A stretch of DNA of 64,000 bases from Streptomonospora mangrovi (GCF_027604915.1 NZ_JAJAQC010000014.1:1-64000), one strand, 5' to 3'; positions 16,362-25,609 are shown, counted from the stretch's first letter. Program-made: numbers and translations. The notes: generated by a model not told the origin, from the letters alone.

Positions 16362-16727
16362 ATGCGGCACAGGATGGCGGTGTCCGTGATGGTCCTGGCG
16401 GTGGGTGCGGCCCTGGTCGGGTGTACTCCCGAAGGGCGGGAGCAGGTGTTCGGCGAGGTCGCCGCCGAGGGGCTGCGGGTGGCGGCCGAGGACGCGTTCG
16501 CCTCGGCCGGGTTCCCCATCGAGGGGCAGTTGGACTGCGAGGTCGGCGAGGAGACCGCCGGCGAGATCACGGCGAACTGCTCCGGCACCACCGAGCAGGG
16601 GGCCGATGTCGCGTTCGACGGCTCCTTCAACACCGGCGACCGCGACTTCACCGACGGGGTCGAGGGCTCCTTCCGCGGAGAGGTCAACGGCGCCGAGGTG
16701 TTCTCGACCGACTGCCTCGGCTGCTGA
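16362..16727 (+). CDS. small lipoprotein, DUF4333-like
   Basis: A 121-residue lipoprotein with lipobox ALVGC at about residue 21. The mature domain has four further cysteines or cysteine-adjacent motifs (LDCEVG, ANCSGT, TDCLGC) and a compact beta pattern resembling DUF4333 proteins. GGGGAGCG precedes ATG 16362. It stands alone between oppositely arranged units. Function is unknown. Confidence 0.75.
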   Translation: MRHRMAVSVMVLAVGAALVGCTPEGREQVFGEVAAEGLRVAAEDAFASAGFPIEGQLDCEVGEETAGEITANCSGTTEQGADVAFDGSFNTGDRDFTDGVEGSFRGEVNGAEVFSTDCLGC

Positions 16728-16872
16728 CCCGCTGACGCGCAGCCCCGCGCTCCGCCGCGCCCGGCGTGCGGCGGGGCGGGGCGGGACACGAGCCGCCGTG
16801 TCCGGGCGGGCTCGTCTCCCGCGGATCGGCGCCAGGACGCCCCCCGGCCTGGCGCGGTGGTGCCCGCCGTGC

Positions 16873-17607
16873 CTACGCGGCGGTCTTCTGGACGTAGGCG
16901 GTCATGATCTGGGCGGCGGCCCAGCCGGTGATGCGGTCGCCGAAGTCCTGCTCGGACCCCTGGCTCTTGCGGGCGGCGATAACGGCCTTCTCGGTCTCGT
17001 CGCCGTAGTGGCCGTCGGCGCCGTACTCGGGCAGGTCGAAGCCCGCCTTCATCAGGATCACCTGGAGGTACTTGACCCGCTCCCCGGTGTCGCCCTTGCG
17101 CAGTCCGACCATGTCGTCCTCCCCGTCTGCTGACTCTCCCCCGCCCCCGGCGGGCATTCCGTTGTGCACCCAGCGGTGCAGGTCGTCGCCGGGGCAGTCG
17201 GTCGAGCCGACGTCGCGGTGCCCCTTGGCGGACAGGCCGCCGCCCTTCCTGCCGACCGCCTCGTCGTAGAGCGCGCGGATGGTGTTCTTCGCGGCGGAGG
17301 TGGCGTCGCCGTCGCGGCCGATGAAGCACACCCCGATCCCCGAGGTGTTGTGTCCGGTGGCGTGCGCGCCGATGACCAGCCAGCCCCGGCCCTCATAGGC
17401 GGTGCCCTCGACGTCGACCAGGAAGTTGTAGCCGATGTCGGACCATCCGTTGGAGTCCATGTGGAAGTCCTGGATGGACTGGACGGACTGGCTGGTGGGT
17501 CCCTCGGAGTAGTGGACGATGAACTCGGTGCGCGCCGACCAGGTGGTGGTGTCGGTTCCGCGGGGGGAACGCGCTCCCCACGCGGAACGCGAAACGATAC
17601 TGACCAT
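16873..17607 (-). CDS. PGRP-type N-acetylmuramoyl-L-alanine amidase with peptidoglycan-binding domain
   Basis: A 244-residue protein. Residues ~1-150 are an amidase_2/PGRP domain with zinc ligands in FIVHYSEG and in KGHRDVGSTDCPGDDL. A short Gly/Glu linker follows, then a PG_binding_1 domain (residues ~170-225, GLRKGDTGERVKYLQVIL). It would cleave the bond between muramic acid and L-Ala. ATG 17607 has GGAGG 7 nt upstream. No signal peptide is visible, as in phage endolysins, although no phage genes are near. It may need lysis or another route to reach the wall. Confidence 0.88.
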   Translation of the reverse strand: MVSIVSRSAWGARSPRGTDTTTWSARTEFIVHYSEGPTSQSVQSIQDFHMDSNGWSDIGYNFLVDVEGTAYEGRGWLVIGAHATGHNTSGIGVCFIGRDGDATSAAKNTIRALYDEAVGRKGGGLSAKGHRDVGSTDCPGDDLHRWVHNGMPAGGGGESADGEDDMVGLRKGDTGERVKYLQVILMKAGFDLPEYGADGHYGDETEKAVIAARKSQGSEQDFGDRITGWAAAQIMTAYVQKTAA

Positions 17608-17963
17608 GCGGTGTCCTCCCGACATAGGAAAACCCTGGACACCAGGTCAGGGCAAAGATCGCGTATCTGTCCATCCGCGCAGGTCATCGGGGGTGGACCC
17701 GCATACAACCAGGTCACCAGGTGGCTTTTCGGATGAAATGCGAAATCCGAGGTCAGCGGCCGGTCGCTCGGCCCGCGCGGGCGGCCACCCGGTGGACGGC
17801 GGGGTGGACGCCTGGCGGCGGTGGGCGCGGTCGAGCTTCGTATAGCGGTTTCTAGAATGTCGGCTAGACGGCGGTAGACGTCGGCATGGTGCGGGGAGAG
17901 TTGGAGAATCTAGGGGTGTATTGGGGGAACCCTAGATTGCGCTAGAAGGGTGAAGAGGCGGGC
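17608..17963. other. intergenic region with CTAG cluster and hairpin
   Basis: A 356-bp spacer between the amidase gene start and the ATPase stop. It holds five CTAG tetranucleotides within about 95 bp, the 12-bp element CGGTTTCTAGAA at 17846-17857, and a 9-bp perfect inverted repeat (AATCTAGGG...CCCTAGATT, 17907-17938, 14-nt loop). The hairpin may end ATPase transcription on the minus strand, though it lacks a T tract. The same TTCTAGARACCG element recurs inside the ATPase gene near its start. Confidence 0.55.
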
Positions 17964-19352
17964 TCAGTCGGGCTGGCGGCGGAGGAAGCGGCCGAAGTGC
18001 GGGACGGTGAACGCGATCGTGCCGCGTTCGGCGCTGTAGATCAGGCCCTTCTTGATCAGGCTGTCGCGGGCCGGCGAGAGGCTGGAGGGCTTGCGGCCCA
18101 GGGAGGTGGCGACCTCGGTGGTCTGCACGGGGTCGTCGCCCAGGGCGGCCATGGCGCGCATGTAGTCGCGTTCGGCCGGGGTGGCGCGGTCGTAGCGGCT
18201 GCCGAAGAAGCCGACCGCCAGCTCCTCCTCGGCCTCGGGGGCGGCGATCGCGACGTCCTCGGCGGTGATCGGGCTGTGCAGCGCGTGGTCCCAGGTGACC
18301 TTGCCGTACGCCTGCACGAAGAACGGGTAGCCGTCGGAGATCTCGTACAGCGCGGCCAGCGCCTCGGGGCCGAACTCCACGCCCTCGAGTTCGGCCGGCG
18401 CGGTGAGCGCGTGGTCGGCCGCGCCGCGGCTGAGGCGGTCGATGCGGGCATAGCGGAACAGCCGCTCGGAGTAGCTCTTGCTGGCCGACAGCACCGCCGG
18501 TAGGTGCGGCAGGCCGGCGCCCACCACGATCAGCGGGCCGCCGTTCTGCGCGAGTTCGTGGCAGGCGGTGCACAGCGCCGAGATGTCGTCGGCCGGGATG
18601 TCCTGCATCTCGTCGATGAACAGGGCGATCCCCACGCCGAGGTCGGTGGCGGTCGACGCGGCGTCGACGAACAGCTCCACGAGGTCGATCTCAAGATCGC
18701 CGGAGTCGGCCCGGCCGCGCACCGCCGGGGCTTCGATGCCCGGCTGCCAGCGGGCGCCGCCGCGCGCGGCCCGGCCCGAGCGGCCGGCCGGGGGGTCGGA
18801 GTCGGCCTGGGCGAACGCCTTGAGGACCCCGAGCACGTGCTCGATGCGGTCGGGCGCCAGGTGGCGCGGGGCGAGTTCGCGCAGCGCCATGTGCAGCGCG
18901 GCGGCGACCGGGCGGCGGATGGACTGGTCGGGGCGGGCCTCGATCTTGCCGGTGCCCCACAGCCGCTGGATGGCCATGGACCGGAAGGTGTTGAGCAGGA
19001 CGGTCTTGCCCACCCCGCGCAGGCCGGTGAGCACCATGCTGCGCTCGGGCCGCCCGCGCGCCACGCGTTCGAGCACGACCTCGAACTGGCGGAGTTCGCG
19101 GTCGCGCCCGGCGAGTTCGGGGGGACGCTGGCCGGCCCCGGGTGCGTAGGGATTGCGCACGGGATCCATGGGATCGGACTCTATACGCGGCTCTAGAGCG
19201 GCTTCTAGAGACCGGTAGAAAGCCGCAGAGGAGCGGGCGCCCCAGTCGACCCGCCGCAGCGCGCGGCGGTCGTCGAAGGGGGAGTGGGGGGCGCGCCCGA
19301 CCCCGGCGGGCCGAGGCGCGGTCCGACCTGGGACGTGCGCTGCCGTGGTCAT
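17964..19352 (-). CDS. AAA ATPase (ORC/Cdc6-like) under SOS control
   Basis: A 462-residue P-loop ATPase. Walker A GLRGVGKT is at residues ~110-117 and Walker B IALFIDEMQD near ~250. The sensor-region motif ATRP is not evident. A winged-helix-like C-terminus follows (VQTTEVATSLGRKPSSLSPA). ATG 19352 is chosen over the internal ATG 19169 because AAAGGGGAG precedes it by about 8 nt and a perfect LexA box lies 19 nt upstream; the internal ATG has no ribosome site. The first 80 residues have no recognised domain. It may act in DNA-damage response or in defence; this is inference. Confidence 0.8.
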   Translation of the reverse strand: MTTAAHVPGRTAPRPAGVGRAPHSPFDDRRALRRVDWGARSSAAFYRSLEAALEPRIESDPMDPVRNPYAPGAGQRPPELAGRDRELRQFEVVLERVARGRPERSMVLTGLRGVGKTVLLNTFRSMAIQRLWGTGKIEARPDQSIRRPVAAALHMALRELAPRHLAPDRIEHVLGVLKAFAQADSDPPAGRSGRAARGGARWQPGIEAPAVRGRADSGDLEIDLVELFVDAASTATDLGVGIALFIDEMQDIPADDISALCTACHELAQNGGPLIVVGAGLPHLPAVLSASKSYSERLFRYARIDRLSRGAADHALTAPAELEGVEFGPEALAALYEISDGYPFFVQAYGKVTWDHALHSPITAEDVAIAAPEAEEELAVGFFGSRYDRATPAERDYMRAMAALGDDPVQTTEVATSLGRKPSSLSPARDSLIKKGLIYSAERGTIAFTVPHFGRFLRRQPD

Positions 19353-19370
19353 GCCCCCCACTCCCCTTTC

Positions 19371-19386
19371 TCGAACTGGTGTTCGA
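19371..19386 (-). promoter_or_regulatory. LexA (SOS) box upstream of the AAA ATPase
   Basis: TCGAACTGGTGTTCGA is a perfect 6-4-6 palindrome matching the actinobacterial LexA consensus TCGAAC-N4-GTTCGA. On the minus strand it lies between a -10-like TACAGT (19401-19396) and the ribosome site, so LexA would cover the start of transcription. Confidence 0.85.
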
Positions 19387-19472
19387 TCACTGGGAACTGT
19401 AGTGGATCCGCGACCGCCGCGCCACCCGGACACGCCACCCGGCGCGCCGCCCCCGCGGCCGCGGCGCCGCCC

Positions 19473-20189
19473 CTACGCCGTGATCTCGTCCTCGCGCTCC
19501 ACGGCCTTGCGGGTGAACCCGACCAGCAGGTCGCGGTAGTCGTCCTCGGCGTTGGGCCCCAGCACCGAGGTGGCGCCCAGGTGGTCGCCGTTGCGGTACA
19601 GCAGGCCGTACATCCACACGGTCTCGCCGTCGACGTCGGTCTCGACGGCGAAGGCGCGCGAGCCGTCCGCGATCTCCTCGACGTCCAGCTCGGTCAGGCG
19701 GTAGGACGCCGTGGTGCCGTCGTCCAGGGTGGCCTCGTAGGTGCCGCAGTCGGCGGGCACCTGGGCCGACAGCGCCTCCTCGGCCGCGGAGGCGGGCACC
19801 CGCAGCAGGGTGTGGGAGATGGTGTCGCGGCCGCGCGCGAAGGTGGCCAGCGACGCCGGGGCGTCGCGCACCTCCGGCAGCCGCCCCCACTCGTTCACCA
19901 CGTCCATGCACTCGGGCTTGTCGAAGGTGGCGGACTCCCGCAGTCGCTCGGTCTGGCGGGTGCTCACCAGCCGGGAGTAGGTGCCCATCTCGCTGTGCTC
20001 GGGCACGACCGCGGCGTCGCCGTACTGCACCAGTTGCGCCTGGTTGAGCCGGGCGGCGGCCTCGGCGTTGGGGTCGGCCTCGGCCGCCGACCCGCTCCCC
20101 TCGGCTCCGCCGCAGGCGCTCAGGGCCAGGACGGCGGACACGGCCAGTGCCGCGCCCGCCGCCCTCCGTGGTGTCCGGGGGTGCTCCAT
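19473..20189 (-). CDS. putative lipoprotein of unknown function
   Basis: A 238-residue protein with a lipoprotein signal and lipobox LSAC at about residues 26-29. The mature part is Ala/Glu-rich at first, then a mixed alpha/beta domain (ERLRESATFDKPECMDVVNEWG; YRLTELDVEEIADGSRAF) resembling general substrate- or PknH-sensor-like lipoproteins of actinobacteria, with no firm family. ATG 20189 has AGAGGA about 10 nt upstream. It is divergent from the aminotransferase gene. Confidence 0.75.
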   Translation of the reverse strand: MEHPRTPRRAAGAALAVSAVLALSACGGAEGSGSAAEADPNAEAAARLNQAQLVQYGDAAVVPEHSEMGTYSRLVSTRQTERLRESATFDKPECMDVVNEWGRLPEVRDAPASLATFARGRDTISHTLLRVPASAAEEALSAQVPADCGTYEATLDDGTTASYRLTELDVEEIADGSRAFAVETDVDGETVWMYGLLYRNGDHLGATSVLGPNAEDDYRDLLVGFTRKAVEREDEITA

Positions 20190-20302
20190 GGTGCTGTTTC
20201 CTCTTCTGTGCGATATTGCGGCTGGGGTCCGCGGGCCCGCCTTCGAGCGGTGATCGCCCAACGTAGCCTGGACATCGCACAGCGTATCGAGGAAGGACGA
20301 CG

Positions 20303-21388
20303 GTGTCGGAGCCGAATCCGCCATATCTCCGGGAGGTCCTCGCCTCCATCCCCGCCTACAAGCCCGGGCGGAAGGTCGCCGGCCCCCACGGCCGCGCCGT
20401 GAAGCTCTCCTCCAACGAGAGCCCCTACGGCCCGCTGCCCTCCGTCCTGGCGGCCGTGTCCGCCGCGGCGGCCGACCTCAACCGCTACCCCGACTCCGGC
20501 GCCGCCGACCTCACCGCCGCGCTGGCCGCCCGGTTCGGCGTGGCCGAGGACCGGGTCGCCGTGGGCGCGGGCTCGGTTGGCCTGATCCAGCAGTTGCTGG
20601 AGGCCGTGGCCGAGCCGGGCGCCGAGGTGCTCTACGCCTGGCGGTCCTTCGAGGCCTACCCGCTGCTGGTGGAGCTGTCCGGCGCCACCCCGGTGACCGT
20701 GCCCCTGCGGGACGAGACCCACGACCTCGACGCGCTCGCCGCGGCCGTCACCGACCGCACCCGCCTGGTCTTCGTGTGCAACCCCAACAACCCCACCGGC
20801 ACCGCCGTGCGCGAGCCCGCCCTCACCTCGTTCCTCGACCGGATGCCCGACCACGTGCTGGTGGTCCTGGACGAGGCGTACCGGGAGTACGTGCGCGACC
20901 CCGAGGTCCCCGACGGGATCGCGCTCTACGGCGACCGCCCCAACGTCGCCGTGCTGCGCACGTTCTCCAAGGCCTACGGCCTGGCGGCGCTGCGCGTGGG
21001 GTTCTGCGTGGCCCACCCCACCATCGCCGCCGCGCTGCGCAAGACCATGGTCCCCTTCGCGGTGAACCACGTCGCCCAGGCCGCCGCCGTGGCGTCGCTG
21101 GCCGCCGAGGGCGAACTGCTGGAGCGGGTGGCCGCCACCGTCAAGGAGCGCGAGCGGGTGCGCGACGCCCTGCTCGCCGACGGCTGGGAGGTCCCGCCCA
21201 CCGAGGCCAACTTCGTGTGGCTGCGGCTGCACGGCGACACCCTCGCCTTCGCCGAGGCATGCGAGGCGGCCGGGGTGGCCGTGCGCGCGTTCGCCGGCGA
21301 GGGGCTGCGGGTCAGCATCGGCACCCCCGAGGAGAACGACGCGTTCCTGGCCTGCGCCGGGGAGTTCCCCCGGCGCAACCGGGGCTGA
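20303..21388 (+). CDS. hisC: histidinol-phosphate / aromatic aminotransferase
   Basis: A 361-residue fold-type I PLP enzyme of the HisC family. The PLP lysine is K223 in [15 protein letters not shown]. The NPNNPTG loop and LDEAYREY aspartate are intact, and the start [13 protein letters not shown] is the HisC substrate arm. It would transaminate histidinol phosphate or aromatic 2-oxo acids. The absence of other his genes suggests the second copy often annotated as Pat/HisC2. GTG 20303 has GGAAGGA about 7 nt upstream. Confidence 0.88.
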   Translation: MSEPNPPYLREVLASIPAYKPGRKVAGPHGRAVKLSSNESPYGPLPSVLAAVSAAAADLNRYPDSGAADLTAALAARFGVAEDRVAVGAGSVGLIQQLLEAVAEPGAEVLYAWRSFEAYPLLVELSGATPVTVPLRDETHDLDALAAAVTDRTRLVFVCNPNNPTGTAVREPALTSFLDRMPDHVLVVLDEAYREYVRDPEVPDGIALYGDRPNVAVLRTFSKAYGLAALRVGFCVAHPTIAAALRKTMVPFAVNHVAQAAAVASLAAEGELLERVAATVKERERVRDALLADGWEVPPTEANFVWLRLHGDTLAFAEACEAAGVAVRAFAGEGLRVSIGTPEENDAFLACAGEFPRRNRG

Positions 21389-21433
21389 GCGCGGCCGCGC
21401 GGCGGGAGGCGGCCGGCCCCCTCCCGCCGTCGG

Positions 21434-22753
21434 CTACTTGCCGGCCTTGTCCTTGTCGAGCTTCTCGATGATCAGCCGGTAGAGCTGGCGCGGCCGGCCC
21501 GGCTGGAGGGTGCGGTTGGGCGGCAGCGGCCAGGCCAGGCCCTCCTCGACCAGTGTGCGCAGCAGCCGCCGCGCCGTGCGGGGGGTGACCCCCAGCATGC
21601 GGCCGGCGTTCTCGGCGTCGACGACCAGCGGGCCGTCCTCCTCGGCGATCTTCTCCGACAGCCGCAGCAGGGTCTCGCGGCCCTTGGTGCGCAGCGGCTC
21701 GGCCGACTGGCGCTGGGGCGCCCGCTGCGCCGGCACCAGGGACCGGCCCTCGCGGTCGACGGCGAAGCTCTGGCGGGTGGCCTGGGCCCGGCTGAGTGCG
21801 GCGCGGGCGTGGGTCTCGGCGTCCTGGGTGGTGCGGCCCATGCCGATGCCGACCTCGATGGCGATGCCGAGTTCGGCCTTGATGCGGTCCACGAACGGCG
21901 GCTGGCGGAATCCCTCGGTGGCCGCCACCAGCGAGCCCCGCGTGGCGGTGACCATGAAGGTGTGGTCGTCCACGGGGTGGGCGGTGGCGTTGATGCGGTG
22001 GGCCTCCTGGAGCAGCAGCCGGTGCAGGGCCAGGCGGAGTTCGTCGCGCCAGTAGCGGGGGGTCGAGCGGCGCGTGGAGTCGCGCAGGGTGGGCACGTCG
22101 ACCACGACCACGCCCAACTGCGCCTCTTCGAGGCGGTGGTGGGCGCCCAGCAGGCCGGCGGTCTGCAACGCGCTGCGCACCCCGGCGTTGGTGGGCCGCA
22201 GCCGGGTCACGGGCACCCCCATGGCCTCAAGGCGCTCGGCGACCCCGCGCACGCAGGTGATGGCCATGCGGGTGGCCTTGCGCCGCCACAGGGCCTCGTG
22301 GAACGAGGTGAGCTGGGCCGTGGTGGTCAGCTCCTCGTGGACGTGGATGCCGTCGACGGGGAGGTCGACCTCGGAGTACGCCTCGACCACGTCGGAGCGG
22401 CTCAGGACGTCCAGGCTGGCTTTGGTGGGGTCGAGTCTGTCGTCGAGCGTGGCCCGCAGCAGCGCCTCGTGCAGGCTGGCCCCGCCCAGCGGCACGTAGG
22501 TGGCGGGCATGGTGAGCACGCCGGCCTTCCGTGCGAACTCGTAGGGGACGGGGCTGGCGAACAGATACGCGTCGATCGCCGAACCCAGGCGCAGCACCTT
22601 GTCGGTGGCCTCTTGCTCATCTCGATACGCGGCGGCGATGAGTCTGGCGTTGAGCGGCCCCGTGGAACCCGGGCCCATCAGCATGACCCGTTCGACCACC
22701 TCGTGCGGCCCGATGACACCAATCGTCAGATCGCCAGTTCGCTGCGCACTCAC
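21434..22753 (-). CDS. transcriptional regulator with C-terminal helix-turn-helix
   Basis: A 439-residue protein. Residues 1 to ~190 resemble a periplasmic-binding-like or sensor domain (LTIGVIGPHEVVERVMLMGP). Residues ~200-330 look like a degenerate nucleotide-cyclase/GGDEF-type fold (LGVVVVDVPTL, ELGIAIEVGIGMGRT). The C-terminus has a winged helix (AGRMLGVTPRTARRLLRTLV). I know this layout only as conserved actinobacterial regulators of unknown target. GTG 22753 has GGGGAG about 9 nt upstream. It is convergent with hisC and lies downstream of murA. Confidence 0.7.
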   Translation of the reverse strand: MSAQRTGDLTIGVIGPHEVVERVMLMGPGSTGPLNARLIAAAYRDEQEATDKVLRLGSAIDAYLFASPVPYEFARKAGVLTMPATYVPLGGASLHEALLRATLDDRLDPTKASLDVLSRSDVVEAYSEVDLPVDGIHVHEELTTTAQLTSFHEALWRRKATRMAITCVRGVAERLEAMGVPVTRLRPTNAGVRSALQTAGLLGAHHRLEEAQLGVVVVDVPTLRDSTRRSTPRYWRDELRLALHRLLLQEAHRINATAHPVDDHTFMVTATRGSLVAATEGFRQPPFVDRIKAELGIAIEVGIGMGRTTQDAETHARAALSRAQATRQSFAVDREGRSLVPAQRAPQRQSAEPLRTKGRETLLRLSEKIAEEDGPLVVDAENAGRMLGVTPRTARRLLRTLVEEGLAWPLPPNRTLQPGRPRQLYRLIIEKLDKDKAGK

Positions 22754-22902
22754 CTCGGGCTGCTCCCCGCTACCATTCCACGCTCTTCACTATGTGCGCC
22801 CACTGGTTTCCCGACCCTGCTCCCTGTCACGGCATGATTGCCGAGATCGTACCCATTGTGCGGGGCCAATGAAGATCGTTTCCCACAGAACGCCGAAAGC
22901 CC

Positions 22903-22926
22903 GGGCGGGAGGTTGCCCTCCCGCCC
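22903..22926 (-). terminator. terminator of the murA-type gene
   Basis: Perfect 10-bp stem GGGCGGGAGG with a TTGC loop, 25 nt past the murA stop. On the minus strand it is followed by GGGCTTTCGG. Confidence 0.75.
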
Positions 22927-22950
22927 CGGCCTCCGCTGGGATTTCGGTGT

Positions 22951-24252
22951 CTATTCGGCGCTTTCGCGTACCACGTCCGCGCCGAGGGCGGCAAGTCGGG
23001 TGGCGAACTGAGCGTGACCGCGGTCGACCAGGTAACCAGGTGCGACCACAGTCTCGCCTTCGGCGACGAGACCGGCAAGCACCAGCGCGGCGCCGGTGCG
23101 CAGGTCGTGGGCCACCACGGGCGCGCCGCGCAGCGCGGAGGGGCCGTGGACGATGGCGCGGGTGCCGTCGACCTCGATCTTGGCGCCCATCTTGGTCAGC
23201 TCGTCGGCCAGCGCGAAGCGGCCGTCGTAGATGGCCTCGTGCAGGTAGCTCTCACCGTCGGCCAGGGTGGCCAGCGCCATCAGCGGCGACTGGAGGTCGG
23301 TGGCGAAGCCCGGGTAGGGCGAGGTGACGGCGTTGATGGGGCGCAGCGGGGCGCCGGGCTCGCGGCGCACGTGCAGCACGGCGCCCTGCTGGGCGAACTC
23401 CACGCCCATCTGCTCCAGCTTCCAGCGCGCCACGCCCAGGTGCTCCAGGTTGGCGCCCACCAGGCTGACGTCGCCGCCGGCCGCGGCGGTGGCCATGGCG
23501 AAGACGCCGGCGTCGATGCGGTCGGACATGATGGTGTGCTCGACCGCGGTCAGCTCCTCGACGCCCCGCACCGTGATGAAGCCGGTGCCGCCGCCGCTGA
23601 TCTTGGCGCCCATGCGGCTGAGGAACTCGATGACGTCGAGGACCTCGGGCTCCAGCGCGGCGTGCTCGATGACGGTGGTGCCCCGGGCCAGGACCGCCGC
23701 CATGATCAGGTTCTCGGTGCCGGTGTGGGAGGGGGTGTCGAGGTAGAGGTGCCCGCCGGTGAGGTGGGGCGACTCGATGTTGATGTGGTTACGCTCGTCG
23801 TCCTCGGTGACCTGCGCGCCGAGGCGGGCGAAGCCGCGGTAGTGGAAGTCGAGCTTGCGGCTGCCGAGGTTGCAGCCGCCGACGCCCTCGATCCGGGCGC
23901 GGCCCATGCGGTGCATGAGCGCCGGGACGAACAGCACCGAGCCGCGGAAGCGGGCCGCGATGTCGGCCGGCAGGACCGCGCGCTCGGGGTCGTTGAGCTG
24001 GGAGGCGTCGATCACGACCGTGCGCTCGGCCTCGTGGAACTCCACTTTGGCGCCGATGTGCTCGGCCAGCTCCAGCGCGCGCTTGACGTCCTCGATGATG
24101 GGGACGTTGCGCAGCACCGTGCGGCCCTTGGCCGCGAGCAGGGCGGCGCCGATCATCGGCAGCACGGCGTTCTTCGCGCCCTGGATGAATGCCGTCCCGT
24201 TGAGGGGACGACCGCCTCGGACGCGGTAACGAACCTCCTGGCCCATGCTCAT
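22951..24252 (-). CDS. murA: UDP-N-acetylglucosamine 1-carboxyvinyltransferase (MurA type)
   Basis: A 433-residue EPT/RTPC-fold enzyme that transfers enolpyruvate to UDP-GlcNAc, the first step of peptidoglycan synthesis. K27-N28 lie in GAKNAVLP, the catalytic cysteine is C127 in GGCNLGS, and the aspartate is in FATDLQSP. DLRTGAALVLAGL matches the C-terminal motif. The region around FRGSVLFVPALMHRMG differs from the common LVLGPLLARFG, so this may be the second MurA found in many actinobacteria. ATG 24252 is 3 nt after AAGGAG; ATG 24246 would be better spaced. Confidence 0.88.
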   Translation of the reverse strand: MSMGQEVRYRVRGGRPLNGTAFIQGAKNAVLPMIGAALLAAKGRTVLRNVPIIEDVKRALELAEHIGAKVEFHEAERTVVIDASQLNDPERAVLPADIAARFRGSVLFVPALMHRMGRARIEGVGGCNLGSRKLDFHYRGFARLGAQVTEDDERNHINIESPHLTGGHLYLDTPSHTGTENLIMAAVLARGTTVIEHAALEPEVLDVIEFLSRMGAKISGGGTGFITVRGVEELTAVEHTIMSDRIDAGVFAMATAAAGGDVSLVGANLEHLGVARWKLEQMGVEFAQQGAVLHVRREPGAPLRPINAVTSPYPGFATDLQSPLMALATLADGESYLHEAIYDGRFALADELTKMGAKIEVDGTRAIVHGPSALRGAPVVAHDLRTGAALVLAGLVAEGETVVAPGYLVDRGHAQFATRLAALGADVVRESAE

Positions 24253-24656
24253 GTGCTCCTTCGTGAGGCGATTCAGGTTTAGGGGTCGTACTCGTCGGGA
24301 TCGTGTCTATGCGGTGGGACGCGGACAGCGGGCGAAGCGTTCCGGATGGAGGTGCCCTGCCCGCGCGCCACCGCGTGTCCGGAGTCGGTCGACGGGGTCA
24401 AACGGCACTACGGGTCGTGTGCCCGATCCGAACGGTGTCATACCGCTGGCGGGGATGAGGTATTTGACCGCGTCGCCGTCCCGGTCCCGGGAGATGGCAG
24501 GTGTTGTGTAGACCTTTGCGGCTTCTCGACCGTCGCGGCCGCCCGGCAAAGGACCGGTACCACTGTATGTCCTGCGCGTACGGTTCGCTCCCAAGGTGGC
24601 CGGGATCACCGATACCGCAACCGCTGCGGGGCGGGCGCCGGCGGCGCGCGGCGGGC
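24253..24656. other. gene-free region upstream of the murA-type gene
   Basis: About 400 bp between the divergent end of purC transcription and the murA start. It has lower GC in places (for example around GAGGTATTTGACCGCG) and presumably holds the murA promoter on the minus strand. No convincing box pair or RNA structure was found. Confidence 0.5.
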
Positions 24657-24708
24657 GCGCGGCGCGGTCCCGCCGGCCCCCGCCGGGGCGGGCCGGGCCG
24701 CGCCGCGC
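24657..24708 (-). terminator. GC-rich hairpin after purC
   Basis: An 11-bp perfect stem GCGCGGCGCGG enclosing a further GC-rich structure, 8 nt past the purC stop. There is no T tract. Confidence 0.55.
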
Positions 24709-24715
24709 GGTGCGG

Positions 24716-25609
24716 CTAGTCGCCGGTGAGGCGGGTGACGGCCTCCTCGTACTTGGCGCGGGTGGAGGCGACCACCTCGGGCGGCAGCGGCGGGGGCGGG
24801 GTGTCGGCCGCGCGGTCCCAGCCGGACTCCGGTGAGGTCAACCAGTCGCGGATGAACTGTTTGTCGAACGATGGCTGGGGCCGGCCGGGCCGCCAGGAGT
24901 CGGCCGGCCAGAACCGCGAGGAGTCGGGGGTGAAGACCTCGTCGGCCAGCACCAGCGCGCCGTCGGGGCCGCGCCCGAACTCGAACTTGGTGTCGGCCAG
25001 CAGGATCCCGCGCTCCTCGGCGAGGGCGCGGCCCCGGGAGTAGACGGCCAGGGTGAGGTCGCGGAGTTCGGCGGCGGGGGCCTCGCCCAGCAGCGCGGCG
25101 ACGTGGTCGAAGGTGACGTTCTCGTCGTGCTCGCCGACCTCGGCCTTGGTGGCCGGGGTGAAGATCGGGGTCTCCAGCCGGGAGCCGTCGACCAGGCCCT
25201 CGGGCAGCGGCACCCCGCACACCGCGCCCGAGGCGCGGTACTCGGCCAGGCCGGAACCGGCCAGGTACCCGCGCGCCACGCACTCCACCGGGATCATGTC
25301 GAGGTTGCGGCAGATCAGGGTGCGCCCGGCCCAGTCGGCGGGCGCGCCCGGCGGCGGGGTGTCGGACAGCACGTGGTTGGGTACGAGGTCGGCCAGCCGC
25401 TCGAACCACCACAGCGACAGCCGGGTCAGCAGCCGCCCCTTGCCGGGGATGTCGGTGGGCAGCACCCAGTCGAAGGCCGACACGCGGTCGCTGGCGACCA
25501 TGACGAGGTCGCCGGAGGCGGTGGCGTAGAGGTCGCGGACCTTGCCGGTGTGCAGGTGGGTCAGCCCCGGCACCGCGACGGGCTCGGGCTTGACGACGAA
25601 GCCGCTCAT
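24716..25609 (-). CDS. purC: phosphoribosylaminoimidazole-succinocarboxamide synthase
   Basis: A 297-residue SAICAR synthase joining CAIR and aspartate with ATP. The HTGKVRDLY start, SDRVSAFDWVLPTDIPGKG, the signature RGYLAGSG and LADTKFEFG are all present. Length is normal for the long bacterial form. ATG 25609 has AGGAGG 6 nt upstream. It is 31 bp behind purB in the cluster purA-purD-purB-purC. Confidence 0.96.
   Translation of the reverse strand: MSGFVVKPEPVAVPGLTHLHTGKVRDLYATASGDLVMVASDRVSAFDWVLPTDIPGKGRLLTRLSLWWFERLADLVPNHVLSDTPPPGAPADWAGRTLICRNLDMIPVECVARGYLAGSGLAEYRASGAVCGVPLPEGLVDGSRLETPIFTPATKAEVGEHDENVTFDHVAALLGEAPAAELRDLTLAVYSRGRALAEERGILLADTKFEFGRGPDGALVLADEVFTPDSSRFWPADSWRPGRPQPSFDKQFIRDWLTSPESGWDRAADTPPPPLPPEVVASTRAKYEEAVTRLTGD

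Noticed and set aside
16873-20189. Prophage remnant around the amidase and ATPase
   Set aside because: No integrase, att repeat, capsid, tail or holin gene is present, so the phage-like amidase alone does not support it.
24253-24656. Riboswitch or small RNA upstream of the murA-type gene
   Set aside because: No conserved core of a known riboswitch and no clear terminator were found.
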